From Lewinellaceae bacterium (GTDB lineage Bacteria; Bacteroidota; Bacteroidia; Chitinophagales; Saprospiraceae): a stretch of 64,000 bases of DNA. The translations under genes were made by a program, and so were the position numbers. The stretch spans positions 682,001 through 746,000 of the forward strand of contig JACJYG010000006.1 in the NCBI GenBank assembly GCA_020636215.1. Reading direction: 5' to 3'. This document shows positions 46,058 through 54,361 of the stretch, one piece after another; the first letter of the stretch is position 1; the number at the start of each line of letters is the position of its first letter. The notes under the pieces were generated by a model, which was given only the letters and a program-made list of their open reading frames with translations, was not told where the DNA came from and made no database searches.

Positions 46058-46771
46058 TCAACCCTTCCCCTGCTCTTCCACCTCCATTTTCGCCTTTCTG
46101 GCCAGCTTCTGGTCATTATTGCTCTCGTAGATGCAATAATTCTCGTATTTGACGGTATCGGTTTCCACCCAGATATCCTTGCCGATATTGCAGAGGGTGA
46201 TCAGTTCTTCGTAGAGCTTATTGCCCTGCTCGATGCGGCGCTCCACAGAGATGTCCCGGTCGGCAACTTTATCCTGCTGGATATTGACCGCCTTTTCGAA
46301 ATCGCGCGTGGCGTCTGTCACCCGTTTAATCACATTTTCGTTGACGCCAACATCCGCCAGAAAGTCGATCTGCTGGCGGGCGACGCGCACGACCCGGCGG
46401 CCGCAAAAGATGAGTTGCGCGTCGGTCATGTCGCCCATTTTGGCGGTGCCGAATTTCCGGTAGCGGCCACTGCGGTTGCTGTATTTCATGGCCACCCGGG
46501 TCATGATGCTGCGGATAGCCGTTTTCAAGGCTTCGGCAGCAGCATATTTCTTTTCCGTGGTAATCATCTGGTCGCCTACCAATTCATCGTCATCGGGCAG
46601 CGCGCGGAACTTGTCGCACATGGCTTTGAAGCCTTTAAGGCGCTCGATGTCATAACCGTATTTGGTGAATTCGGCAAGGTCGCGGTGAGCGTATTGAATG
46701 CGCTCGATGCATTGCAGGTATAAGTCGGCATCCGGAAAGTTATACTGCCGGTGAAGGCTTTGCTTTTTCAT
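46058..46771 (-). CDS. Cytosolic helical protein of unknown function
   Basis: 237 residues, almost wholly helical, with no signal or membrane segment. Notable stretches are 'ALKTAIRSIMTRVAMKYSN', 'CGRRVVRVARQQIDFLADVG' and 'RRIEQGNKLYEELITLCNIG'. I recognise no domain. The strong promoter just upstream supports it as a real gene. Confidence 0.75.
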   Translation of the reverse strand: MKKQSLHRQYNFPDADLYLQCIERIQYAHRDLAEFTKYGYDIERLKGFKAMCDKFRALPDDDELVGDQMITTEKKYAAAEALKTAIRSIMTRVAMKYSNRSGRYRKFGTAKMGDMTDAQLIFCGRRVVRVARQQIDFLADVGVNENVIKRVTDATRDFEKAVNIQQDKVADRDISVERRIEQGNKLYEELITLCNIGKDIWVETDTVKYENYCIYESNNDQKLARKAKMEVEEQGKG

Positions 46772-46795
46772 CTGATCGCTATTTGCTTACAAAAA

Positions 46796-46826
46796 CAAAG
46801 ATATGTCCTGTTTTTGATAAAAACAA
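46796..46826 (-). promoter_or_regulatory. Bacteroidota-type promoter for the helical protein
   Basis: On the minus strand: TTG (46824-46826), 20 bases, TATCTTTG (46796-46803), a perfect -7 box 25 bases before the ATG at 46771. Confidence 0.7.
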
Positions 46827-46950
46827 GTATTTGCTTTTTAGAAACTTTCTGGTTGTATTCGTAGTCTGTTTTTACTCAGTTAAAATTTTCACAAGATTTT
46901 TTTCAATAAAAAAAACTAAAGTCCAATAAATGCCGTGGGAAGCTCAGCCA

Positions 46951-47022
46951 CCTCTCAACCCTCTCAACCCTCTCAACCCGCTCAACCCTCTCAACCCTCT
47001 CAACCCTCTCAACTCTCTCACA
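46951..47022 (+). repeat. 'ctctcaacc' 9-base tandem repeat
   Basis: About eight units with few mismatches, in the gap before the TonB receptor. The rest of the gap is AT-rich and has a small hairpin (ccctgaaaagcaggg, about 47057-47071). No clear promoter is seen for the receptor. Confidence 0.8.
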
Positions 47023-47140
47023 ACCCCCAGGAAGCCCAAAAAAGCCCATTGCATTCCCTGAAAAGCAGGGTTTTTAAAAATATATTATCAAGCTGTTTTT
47101 GTAATTTGACAAATTAAACCCACGTAAAAACACAAAAAAC

Positions 47141-49507
47141 ATGAAACACCAATACGCCTTGCTGTTGTACTTCTCGCTATTAGGTACATCAGTTGCTACG
47201 CTGGCTCAGGTTCCCACCCAGTCCATCAAAGGCATGGTCATTGACAAAGACACCCGCCAGTCCCTGATCGGGGCGACGGTAGTGGTGGCCAGCCTGGAAA
47301 ACCGCCCGGGCACTGTTACGGATTATGATGGTAATTTCGAACTGACGGGCTTGCCAACAGGGAGGCATCGCTTGGAATTCCAGTATCTGGGGTATGAGCC
47401 CCTGGTCATTGACGATGCCATACTGAATTCCGCCAAAGAATTGGTATTGAACGTAGAGTTGGTCGAGCAGGCCGTTACGACGGAAGAAGTGGTCATTACG
47501 GCCCGCAAGCACGGTAATTCGCCGCTCAATGAATTGGCGGTAGTCAGCACCCGGTCGTTTTCGGTGGAGGAGACGCAGCGTTATGCCGCCAGTGGCAACG
47601 ATCCCAGCCGGATGGCCCTTGGGTTTCCCGGCGTGCAGGCCAGCCGCGACGCCCGTAGCGACATCGTCGTGCGCGGCAATGCCAGTTTTGGCATGTTGTG
47701 GCGCCTGGAGGGCATTGATATTCCCAATCCCAACCACTTTGCCCGAAAGGGTTCCTCCGGAGGCGGCATTACCATTTTCAGTGTCAGTATGTTGAGCAAT
47801 TCGGACTTTTCTACCGGGGCTTTTCCGGCCGAGTACGGCAACGCCTTTTCCGGGGTGTTTGATATTAAGTTCCGAAACGGCAATTCCGAAAAGCGGGAAT
47901 ACACTTTCCGCGCCGGCATGTTGGGACTCGATTTTTCCACCGAGGGCCCCATCAAAAAAGGGAGAAGTTCCTACCTGGTCAATTACCGTTATTCCACCCT
48001 CGGCATCCTGGATAAGATGAACATTCGGCTGGTAGACGAACGCGAGAGTAATACTTTCCAGGACCTGTCCTTTAAACTCAATTTCAACAGCAAAAACGGG
48101 AAGCACATCACCTCTGTTTGGGGGATCGGCGGGCTAAGCGCCGAATTCTTTGAGGCGGTTAAGGAAGTAGACGACTGGAAAACCTATACCGATTATCAGA
48201 CCCGCGATTTTGATACCAATATGGGAGCCGTGGGGGTCACGCACAGTTACCTCATCGATGATAAATCCTACCTGCGCACCAGTCTGGCGGTAATGGGGCA
48301 AAAGATATTGTTTCGAAATGACACGCTGACGCAGCAGCTGGCTCCTACCACGGTTAGTGACGAGCTGTATATCAACAATGGCCTGGTGTTGTCAACCAAT
48401 TACAACCGGAAGTTCTCTGCGCTGGCCAGCCTCAAGGCGGGCCTTACGGCCACCCGCCTGAGTTACGACCTGTTCTACCGTTACCTGTTGGGTAGCGCCT
48501 ACCGCACTTATATCGATGAAAAAGGCAGCGCCTGGTTATTCCAGCCTTTTGCCAACCTGCGGCTGCGCCCGCATCCCAGATGGACGATCAATCTGGGCGT
48601 GCATGCCATGTACTTTGCCCTCAATGATACCTATAATGTCGAACCCCGTCTCGGTATCCGCTATCAGCTCAATGAGGCTGCTTCCCTCAACCTCGGTTAC
48701 GGCTTGCACAGCCGTATTTTGCCGATCGGCTCCTATTTTACCCGAGTGCCCACTACAGGAGGGGAGGATATTCAACCCAACCTGGAACTGGGCTTGCTCA
48801 AAGCCCACCATATAGTGTTGGGTTACGACCAAATAATTGGGAAAAGCAAACGGTTGAGGATAGAGGCTTACTATCAACACCTGTTTGACGTGCCGGTGAG
48901 TATCGATCCGGCCAGCACCTACTCCATGCTCAACCAGTTTGAAGGGTACGCCACCCGGGCCCTGGTGAGCAATGGCACTGGAACAAACCTGGGGCTGGAC
49001 CTGACCTTCGAGCAATTCTTCAACAACGGCACTTTTTACATTGCGGCCGCGTCCATCTTTAATTCGGCCTATGAAGCCCTTAACGGAAAGACCTACGACA
49101 CCCGCTACAACAGCGGCCTGGCCGGTTCCTTTATGGGGGGAAAAGAATGGACAGTGGGCAATCAGGCCACACTCCAGACCGGGGTGCGCCTGCTCTACAC
49201 CGGAGGGCAACGCCTGACGCCTATACTCACGCCCATGCGCGACCCCCTTGACCCTGCCAGCCCGATACTGGATGAGAGCCGGCCTTTCAGCCAGCAGGTG
49301 TCCCCCTATTTCCGGCCTGACCTCCGCGTGGCCTATCGCAAAGACAACCTCAACAATGCCTGGTACCTCGCGCTGGATGTACAGAACTTCATCGCCAGGG
49401 AAAACGAGGATGCGCTCGATTACAACTACGACCCTGTTCTGAAAGACTGGGTTTTCGGGTTCCAATCCGGCATCGTTCCGGTGTTGAGCTTTCAGATCGA
49501 CTTTTAG
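47141..49507 (+). CDS. TonB-dependent receptor with carboxypeptidase-like N-terminal domain
   Basis: 788 residues. A signal peptide ends 'VATLAQ'. The carboxypeptidase-regulatory-like domain ('LIGATVVVASLENRPG', 'YDGNFELTGLPTG') is followed by a TonB-box-like 'TTEEVVITARK', a plug with 'VVRGNASFGMLWRLEG', and a barrel that ends 'VPVLSFQIDF'. It is shorter than SusC and has no SusD partner. This type imports siderophores, metals or small peptides; the ligand is not indicated. Confidence 0.9.
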   Translation: MKHQYALLLYFSLLGTSVATLAQVPTQSIKGMVIDKDTRQSLIGATVVVASLENRPGTVTDYDGNFELTGLPTGRHRLEFQYLGYEPLVIDDAILNSAKELVLNVELVEQAVTTEEVVITARKHGNSPLNELAVVSTRSFSVEETQRYAASGNDPSRMALGFPGVQASRDARSDIVVRGNASFGMLWRLEGIDIPNPNHFARKGSSGGGITIFSVSMLSNSDFSTGAFPAEYGNAFSGVFDIKFRNGNSEKREYTFRAGMLGLDFSTEGPIKKGRSSYLVNYRYSTLGILDKMNIRLVDERESNTFQDLSFKLNFNSKNGKHITSVWGIGGLSAEFFEAVKEVDDWKTYTDYQTRDFDTNMGAVGVTHSYLIDDKSYLRTSLAVMGQKILFRNDTLTQQLAPTTVSDELYINNGLVLSTNYNRKFSALASLKAGLTATRLSYDLFYRYLLGSAYRTYIDEKGSAWLFQPFANLRLRPHPRWTINLGVHAMYFALNDTYNVEPRLGIRYQLNEAASLNLGYGLHSRILPIGSYFTRVPTTGGEDIQPNLELGLLKAHHIVLGYDQIIGKSKRLRIEAYYQHLFDVPVSIDPASTYSMLNQFEGYATRALVSNGTGTNLGLDLTFEQFFNNGTFYIAAASIFNSAYEALNGKTYDTRYNSGLAGSFMGGKEWTVGNQATLQTGVRLLYTGGQRLTPILTPMRDPLDPASPILDESRPFSQQVSPYFRPDLRVAYRKDNLNNAWYLALDVQNFIARENEDALDYNYDPVLKDWVFGFQSGIVPVLSFQIDF

Positions 49508-49508
49508 G

Positions 49509-49716
49509 GAATGCGAGAATGCGAGAATGCGGGAATGCGAGAATGCGAGAATGCGGGAATGCGAGAATGCGAGAATGCGAGAATGCGGGAAAAATGCCCC
49601 TTGATACATTCTCGCATTCTCGCATTTATTCATTCTCGCATTCATTCATGCATTCTCGCATTTATTCATTCTCGCATCTATTCACTCTCGCATTCCCGCA
49701 TTGCCCCCTCCCATAC
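49509..49716. repeat. Mirror arrays of 'gaatgcga' (family 4), long hairpin
   Basis: Directly after the receptor stop, an 8-base 'gaatgcga' array runs 49509-49592. The complementary 'cattctcg' array follows at about 49606-49705, so the two arms can pair over tens of bases. It may act as a transcript end for the receptor gene. Confidence 0.85.
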
Positions 49717-49934
49717 CGCATTCTAACCCTTCCGCCCCTTTGCACAAAAAAAAAGCCCCGCTCAGTAGATGCCTGGTGGGGTTAAATAAAAATTGCAGTT
49801 CTTTGATCTGGGAAAACAAATATGCATGAGCGTTAATTTTTTGTAAAATATTCCTTTGAGTTTTCTGGCGTTACCGGCAAATGTGTATATTTATCCAGTT
49901 ATTATCCCGTTTTTAGTTTTTAAATTTTGATTCC

Positions 49935-50012
49935 ATGAACATGAACACGAATTCCGGTAACTGCCAGCGGCAGGAAAACTCATTGTTATCCATCAAATCA
50001 GAGCCGCCGTAA
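49935..50012 (+). CDS. Possible 25-residue micropeptide before a strong terminator
   Basis: ATG at 49935 to TAA at 50010-50012 encodes a 25-residue peptide rich in Asn, Gln and Ser, starting 'MNMNTNSGNC'. A strong terminator follows 47 bases later, and no other plus-strand gene uses it. TATATTTA at about 49890 is a weak -7 box. It could be a real short gene, a leader, or just part of a small RNA. I have no family for it. Confidence 0.3.
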   Translation: MNMNTNSGNCQRQENSLLSIKSEPP

Positions 50013-50059
50013 GTACACCGATCTAATCCCAAAAAGGTAGGATGTACGGTATCCACCAG

Positions 50060-50101
50060 AGGCTGACCAGAAGTAATTTCTGGTCAGCCTTTCTTTTTTT
50101 T
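50060..50101 (+). terminator. Rho-independent terminator
   Basis: A perfect 13-base stem, aggctgaccagaa (50060-50072) with its complement (50078-50090), a 5-base loop and then a run of mostly T. It is directional for plus-strand transcripts, although the nearest long plus-strand gene ends almost 600 bases upstream, beyond the mirror repeat. Confidence 0.8.
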
Positions 50102-50144
50102 ACCAAGTCTGGAGAGATTCAGAGGGGTAGCGTTTGGGAGACTG

Positions 50145-50555
50145 TTCAAACAACTGTGTCAAATCCAGCGTCAGGATCGGGGAAGCCTTGATTTTACTGC
50201 GCTTGCGGGGCACACAAATACACGAATACACGAACTCTTGAACACTCTCGAGTTTTGCAATAACTGCCGACTACCTTCCCGATCTCGATCCACCGGATCT
50301 CGTCGGGATGCGAAGGTGCAAGCCTCTTTGCAGCTACGGTGCACCTTTTCAACTGCCGACTGCTTACTTTTAACGGTCCTTTCGCGTAACGAAAGGACCG
50401 TTTTAACTATCAAATCCAAAATTTGGTAGTCAATTGTTATCGTGAAGGCTTTGCCTAGCCCCAGGAACCAGGCCCGTCCTCCCCCGACAACCGTCGGGAT
50501 CGGCCGGGTAAAAAACCAGCCCGTCCTTGCTACGCTCGGCCGGGTAAAAAACCAG
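50145..50555 (-). repeat. Decayed family 2 and family 1 repeats before pgk 3' end
   Basis: 50145-50245 is an inverted, degraded family 2 element ('aactgtgtcaaatccagcg', 'gcttgcggggcacacaaat', 'gaactcttgaacactc'). 50268-50360 is a family 1 tail without its tandem. A perfect hairpin follows (50372-50384 with 50390-50402, aacggtcctttcg) ending in TTTT. 50480-50555 holds two 'cgtcc...gccgggtaaaaa' cores. No gene is seen. Confidence 0.7.
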
Positions 50556-50582
50556 AAAGGCTAAGCCTTACTAAGGGTCTGC

Positions 50583-51785
50583 TTACTGCCGCACTGACCT
50601 TATCCCCGGAAGTTCCTTGCCTTCCAGGAATTCCAGCATAGCGCCGCCGCCGGTGGAGACGTAGCTAACTTTGTCGGCCAGCCCCAATTGGTTAACTGCC
50701 GCTACGGAGTCGCCACCGCCAACCAGGGAGAAAGCCCCTTTACTGGTAGCTTGTGCGACGGATTCGGCTATCATTTTGGTGCCTTCAGCGAATTTGGGCA
50801 TTTCGAACACGCCCATGGGGCCGTTCCATAGTATCGTTTTGGAGTTGAAGACCACTTCCCGGAAATCTTTACGAGCCTGTTCCCCAATGTCGAGGCCCAT
50901 CCATCCTTCGGGGATGGCCTTGCTGTTGGCGAGGCTGGACTGAGCGGTGTTGGCGAAGTCATCTGCGATAATGGAGTCTTCCGGAAGCAATAGTTTTACC
51001 CCTTTACGCTTAGCTTTGTCGAGCAGTTCCAGGGCTAGGTCCAGCCGGTCTTCTTCAACCAGTGATTTGCCCACCTCGCCGCCCTGAGCTTTGAGGAAAG
51101 TGTAGGCCATGCCTCCACCGATGAGCAGGTTGTCGACAAAATCGATAAGCCTTTCCAGCAGCAGGATCTTATCCGAAACCTTGGCGCCGCCGATGATGGC
51201 GGTCAGTGGGCGCTCCGGATTATGCAGCACCCGCTCGGCGTTTTTGATCTCTGCTTCCATCAGGAAGCCGAAGGTTTTGGCGCCTTCACCGAAGAACCGG
51301 GCAATAGTAGCCGTGGAGGCGTGTTCCCGGTGCGCGGTGCCGAAAGCGTCATTGACATAGACATCGCCCAGCGCCGCCATTTTTTTGGCGAGGTTCTCAT
51401 CGCCCTTGGTTTCTCCGGCTTCGAAGCGGGTGTTTTCCAGGAGTAATACTTCCCCAGGCTTTAGCGCCGCAGCGATACGTTCAGCTTTTTCCCCAACTGT
51501 TTCGTCACAGAATTGCACATTTACCCCCAGCAGTTCCGAAAGATGCGGCACGACGTGTTGCAGGGTGAATTTTTCCCGGTCGATGCTGCCATCCTCCTTG
51601 AGTTTTTTTAACGGCCTGCCCAGGTGAGACATAAGAATGGCCGCGCCGCCATGATTCAGGATGTGCTTGATAGTAGGGACAGCGGCCCGGATGCGGGTAT
51701 CATCCGTTATATGATATTCTTTGTCCAGTGGTACGTTGAAGTCCACCCGGACAAGGGCTTTTTTGCCATTGAAGTCGAGTTGCAT
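50583..51785 (-). CDS. pgk: Phosphoglycerate kinase
   Basis: 400 residues, full length. Family motifs include 'KALVRVDFNVPLD', 'ILMSHLGRP', 'LLLENTRFEAGETKGD' and the C-terminal nucleotide loop 'FSLVGGGDSVAAVNQLG'. It converts 1,3-bisphosphoglycerate and ADP to 3-phosphoglycerate and ATP. It follows gap by 76 bases on the same strand, giving the classical gap-pgk operon. A short palindrome 'aaggctaagcctt' just past its 3' end may help transcription stop. Confidence 0.97.
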   Translation of the reverse strand: MQLDFNGKKALVRVDFNVPLDKEYHITDDTRIRAAVPTIKHILNHGGAAILMSHLGRPLKKLKEDGSIDREKFTLQHVVPHLSELLGVNVQFCDETVGEKAERIAAALKPGEVLLLENTRFEAGETKGDENLAKKMAALGDVYVNDAFGTAHREHASTATIARFFGEGAKTFGFLMEAEIKNAERVLHNPERPLTAIIGGAKVSDKILLLERLIDFVDNLLIGGGMAYTFLKAQGGEVGKSLVEEDRLDLALELLDKAKRKGVKLLLPEDSIIADDFANTAQSSLANSKAIPEGWMGLDIGEQARKDFREVVFNSKTILWNGPMGVFEMPKFAEGTKMIAESVAQATSKGAFSLVGGGDSVAAVNQLGLADKVSYVSTGGGAMLEFLEGKELPGIRSVRQ

Positions 51786-51861
51786 AATGGTTGTATTTTA
51801 AGAGAAGGGAGAACCCCTGCCAGGGATGATACGCCCGGCAGGGGTTCAGGGAAAAGCAATT

Positions 51862-52860
51862 TTACTTGCTCGCCAGAATCTTGGTCAGGTCGGCCAGGCG
51901 GGCAGAGTAGCCGGCTTCGTTGTCATACCAGCCTACTACCTTAACCATATTGCCGATCACCATGGTCAGCTCGCTGTCGAAAATGCAGGAGTGCTGATTG
52001 CCGATGATGTCAGTGGATACGATCGGGTCTTCATTGTATTCGAGGATGCCTTTCAGGGCGCCTTCAGAAGCTTTTTTGAAAGCCGCCTTGATGGTATCGA
52101 CGTCTACTGGTTTTTTTACCAGAACGGTGAAATCGGTTACCGAACCATCGGGCACCGGTACGCGCATGGCGTTGCCATTCAGTTTGCCTTTGAGGTGGGG
52201 CAGCACTTCTCCTACAGCCTTGGCGGCGCCGGTGGAAGTGGGTATGATGGACAAAGCTGCAGAGCGGGCACGGCGCAGGTCGCTATGAGGAGCATCCAGG
52301 ATATTCTGGTCGCCGGTATAAGCGTGGATGGTGGTCATGAAACCCTGTTCGATGCCGCAGAGGTCGTCCAGTACTTTTACCATCGGCGCCAGGCAGTTGG
52401 TCGTACAGGAAGCGTTGGAAAAAATGGCGGAATCGGCATTGGTCATTTCATCGTTAACACCCAACACGATAGTGGGGATACCTTTGCCTTTGGCCGGAGC
52501 GGAGATGATCACTTTTTTTGCGCCGGATTGCAGGTGCCAACCCGCCTTATCCACATCGGTGAAGCGGCCGGTACATTCCAGCACGAGGTCGACACCCATT
52601 TCTTTCCAGGGAAGTTTGGTGGGGTCTCTCTCTGCCAATGCGGCAATAGCCTTGCCGTTCACATAAAGGTTGTCATCATCAGAAGTCACCGTGCCGGAGA
52701 ATTTTCCCTGAGTGGAATCATACTTCAACAAGTGCGCAAGCGTAGGGTTGTCGGTCAGGTCATTGATAGCCACCACTTCTACGCCTTCCATATTCAGAAG
52801 GTGGCGGAAAGTGAGTCGTCCGATGCGGCCGAAGCCATTAATTGCGATCTTTTTGGACAT
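51862..52860 (-). CDS. gap: Glyceraldehyde-3-phosphate dehydrogenase, type I
   Basis: 332 residues. 'INGFGRIGRL' at the N-terminus binds NAD. Asp34 in 'AINDLTD' favours NAD over NADP. The catalytic Cys152 lies in 'SNASCTTNCLAP'. It catalyses the oxidative phosphorylation of glyceraldehyde-3-phosphate. It is first in the operon with pgk. No clear promoter is visible in the bases upstream (52861-53140), where I see nothing else. Confidence 0.97.
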   Translation of the reverse strand: MSKKIAINGFGRIGRLTFRHLLNMEGVEVVAINDLTDNPTLAHLLKYDSTQGKFSGTVTSDDDNLYVNGKAIAALAERDPTKLPWKEMGVDLVLECTGRFTDVDKAGWHLQSGAKKVIISAPAKGKGIPTIVLGVNDEMTNADSAIFSNASCTTNCLAPMVKVLDDLCGIEQGFMTTIHAYTGDQNILDAPHSDLRRARSAALSIIPTSTGAAKAVGEVLPHLKGKLNGNAMRVPVPDGSVTDFTVLVKKPVDVDTIKAAFKKASEGALKGILEYNEDPIVSTDIIGNQHSCIFDSELTMVIGNMVKVVGWYDNEAGYSARLADLTKILASK

Positions 52861-53147
52861 GGTTTGATGCTATTTTGTTTTTAGAAATTGAAGTTCGTTG
52901 GAAGGGAATGCTATTTGTCGATTCCCTGTTATACTGCAATTGATGCAGCAATCGCGTTTGCCAATGGATGCGAGGGTGAATTTAGAGGCTTAGTGTAAAA
53001 GTAACAATAATACAGTTCATATGCCCGTTTCTGCGTGGATTTTTTTTGTGTTTTGTTCTGAACCAAATGCAAGTGATTCTCGTTTATTCCCTGCAAGCCC
53101 GGTATTTTTTTAGGCTCATAAAGGTAAAAAAAGTTCAGGCAATCTAT

Positions 53148-53177
53148 TTTGGTTTTTTAAAAAAGCATCTATATTTG
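53148..53177 (+). promoter_or_regulatory. Bacteroidota-type promoter, upstream of tRNA-Glu region (P1)
   Basis: TTTG (53148-53151), 18 bases, TATATTTG (53170-53177). It is the first of two tandem promoters directed at the tRNA region. Confidence 0.65.
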
Positions 53178-53229
53178 CAGCGCTTTTGAAAGAAAAAGCA
53201 TCGTTCGAAAAAAAAAGCCGGAAAAAATA

Positions 53230-53261
53230 TTTGTGCAGTTGCAGTTGAAATCCTACATTTG
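53230..53261 (+). promoter_or_regulatory. Bacteroidota-type promoter, upstream of tRNA-Glu region (P2)
   Basis: TTTG (53230-53233), 20 bases, TACATTTG (53254-53261), a consensus match. Transcription would begin near 53268, about 20 bases before the first tRNA-like copy. Confidence 0.75.
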
Positions 53262-53289
53262 CAGCCCGGCTTAAAGAAACCGACAAAAT

Positions 53290-53400
53290 GGCCCGTTCGT
53301 CTAGGGGTTAGGACGCAGGCCCGTCTCCTTCAAAGGCGGGTAAACCACGTCTCCAAAGGAGCCGGGTAAAATTTTCACCCCTGTAAAATGGGTTCTCATA
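53290..53400 (+). pseudogene. Degenerate tRNA-Glu copy with two 26-base repeats in the anticodon arm
   Basis: 53290-53319 is identical to the 5' half of the real tRNA-Glu. After 'gcagg' the sequence enters two 26-base units (53320-53371, 'cccgtctcc...gggtaaa'), then resumes at 'ttttcacccctgtaa', with a decayed 3' part lacking a proper T arm. It sits first behind the two promoters. It is not a functional standard tRNA unless the insert is removed. Confidence 0.75.
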
Positions 53401-53449
53401 GTTTTAAACAGTTTAGTTATCCAGGTGTTACCTGATAATTACTTCCCAA

Positions 53450-53521
53450 GGCCCGTTCGTCTAGGGGTTAGGACGCAGGATTTTCATTCCTGTAACACGG
53501 GTTCGATTCCCGTACGGGCTA
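53450..53521 (+). tRNA. tRNA-Glu (anticodon TTC)
   Basis: A 72-base cloverleaf. The acceptor strands GGCCCGT (53450-53456) and ACGGGCT (53514-53520) pair, with a G-U first pair. The D arm reads 'gtctaggggttaggac'. The anticodon stem cagga/tcctg holds the loop 'ttttcat' with anticodon TTC. The T arm is 'cgggttcgattcccg' and the discriminator is A at 53521. CCA is not encoded. A strong terminator follows at once. It is the only intact copy in the array. Confidence 0.95.
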
Positions 53522-53522
53522 C

Positions 53523-53555
53523 AAAGGCGAAGCATTATGCTTCGCCTTTTTTTTT
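53523..53555 (+). terminator. Terminator after tRNA-Glu (copy 1 of 5)
   Basis: A 12-base stem aaaggcgaagca/tgcttcgccttt with loop TTA-like bases, followed by a T run. Nearly identical terminators follow four of the tRNA-like copies, at 54080-54112, 54663-54695, 55197-55229 and 55646-55680. Confidence 0.85.
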
Positions 53556-53610
53556 GTTCCAACCTCCGGTTTTCCACAGAGAAAGAAGAAAAATCCCTGC
53601 CAACTATATC

Positions 53611-53856
53611 ATGGTATACGTATACGTCATACAAAGCGAGCCGTCCGGACGGCGGTATGTGGGAATCGCCCAGGATCTAAGCCGCCGTTTAAAGGAACAC
53701 AATGGGGGGCAGGTGAACTCCACGAAGGCCTACGCGCCGTGGAAGCTGGTATATCAGGAAACATTTACAAGCCACGCAGAAGCACGCCCCCGGGAAAAGT
53801 ACTTAAAGTCCTCGGCAGGCCGGCGGTATTTGAAAAAGATCTTGGGAGAAGGTTAG
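53611..53856 (+). CDS. Small GIY-YIG nuclease, copy A
   Basis: 81 residues, a bare GIY-YIG domain of the UPF0213/YhbQ-like kind. 'YVYVIQS' stands for the GIY strand, 'RRYVGIAQDLSRRLKEHN' has the YIG strand and catalytic Arg, and Glu lies in 'SHAEARPREKYLK'. The ATG at 53611 follows a 55-base spacer after the terminator. The last base of its TAG stop is the first G of the next tRNA-like sequence. No separate DNA-binding domain. Family members nick or cut DNA, but no target is known for this type. Confidence 0.85.
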   Translation: MVYVYVIQSEPSGRRYVGIAQDLSRRLKEHNGGQVNSTKAYAPWKLVYQETFTSHAEARPREKYLKSSAGRRYLKKILGEG

Positions 53857-54078
53857 CCCGTTCGCCGAGTGGTTAGGCCGCAGGCCCGTCTCCTGTGGAG
53901 CCGGGTAAACCACGTCTCCTTCGGAGCCGGGTAAACCACGTCTCCTTCGGAGCCGGGTAAACCACGTCTCCTTCGGAGCCGGGTAAAATTTTCATTCCTG
54001 TAACACGGGTTCGATTTTTACCCGGCCCTTTGAGGGGACGGGTTTACCCGGCCCAAAAAGGGACGGGCCCCCGGGCTA
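53856..54078 (+). pseudogene. tRNA-Glu-like sequence A, interrupted twice
   Basis: The 5' half (53856-53884) has D-arm changes that keep pairing (gcc/ggc instead of gtc/gac). Four 26-base units (53885-53988) then interrupt the anticodon stem. Native sequence resumes 'ttttcattcctgtaac', and two inverted units ('tttacccggccc...gacggg') interrupt the T arm before the end 'gggcta'. The inserted units of the two arms are complementary and could pair. The array terminator follows. Confidence 0.75.
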
Positions 54079-54079
54079 C

Positions 54080-54112
54080 AAAGGCGAAGCATTATGCTTC
54101 GCCTTTTTTTTT
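54080..54112 (+). terminator. Terminator copy 2 of 5
   Basis: Same stem and T run as at 53523. The ATG of GIY-YIG copy B lies only three bases past the T run, so its mRNA must read through. Confidence 0.8.
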
Positions 54113-54115
54113 GCT

Positions 54116-54361
54116 ATGGTATACGTATACGTCATACAAAGCGAGCCATCCGGAGGTCGGTATGTGGGAATCGCCCAGGATCTGAACCGCCGTTTAAAGG
54201 AGCACAATGGGGGGCAGGTGAACTCCACGAAAGCCTACGCGCCATGGAAGCTGGTATATCAGGAAACATTTACAAGCCACGCAGAAGCCCGCCCCCGGGA
54301 AAAGTACTTAAAGTCCTCGGCAGGCCGGCGGTATTTGAAAAAGATCTTGGGAGAAGGTTAG
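54116..54361 (+). CDS. Small GIY-YIG nuclease, copy B
   Basis: 81 residues, intact, differing from copy A at only a couple of positions ('SGGRYVGIAQDLNRRL'). It starts right after the terminator and again ends with its stop sharing a base with the next tRNA-like sequence. The upstream 55-base spacer of copies A and C is missing here. Confidence 0.85.
   Translation: MVYVYVIQSEPSGGRYVGIAQDLNRRLKEHNGGQVNSTKAYAPWKLVYQETFTSHAEARPREKYLKSSAGRRYLKKILGEG

Noticed and set aside
53425..53610. Extended frame that would start GIY-YIG copy A at 53425
   Set aside because: It would run through the intact tRNA-Glu and its terminator; the ATG at 53611 matches the start shared by all copies.
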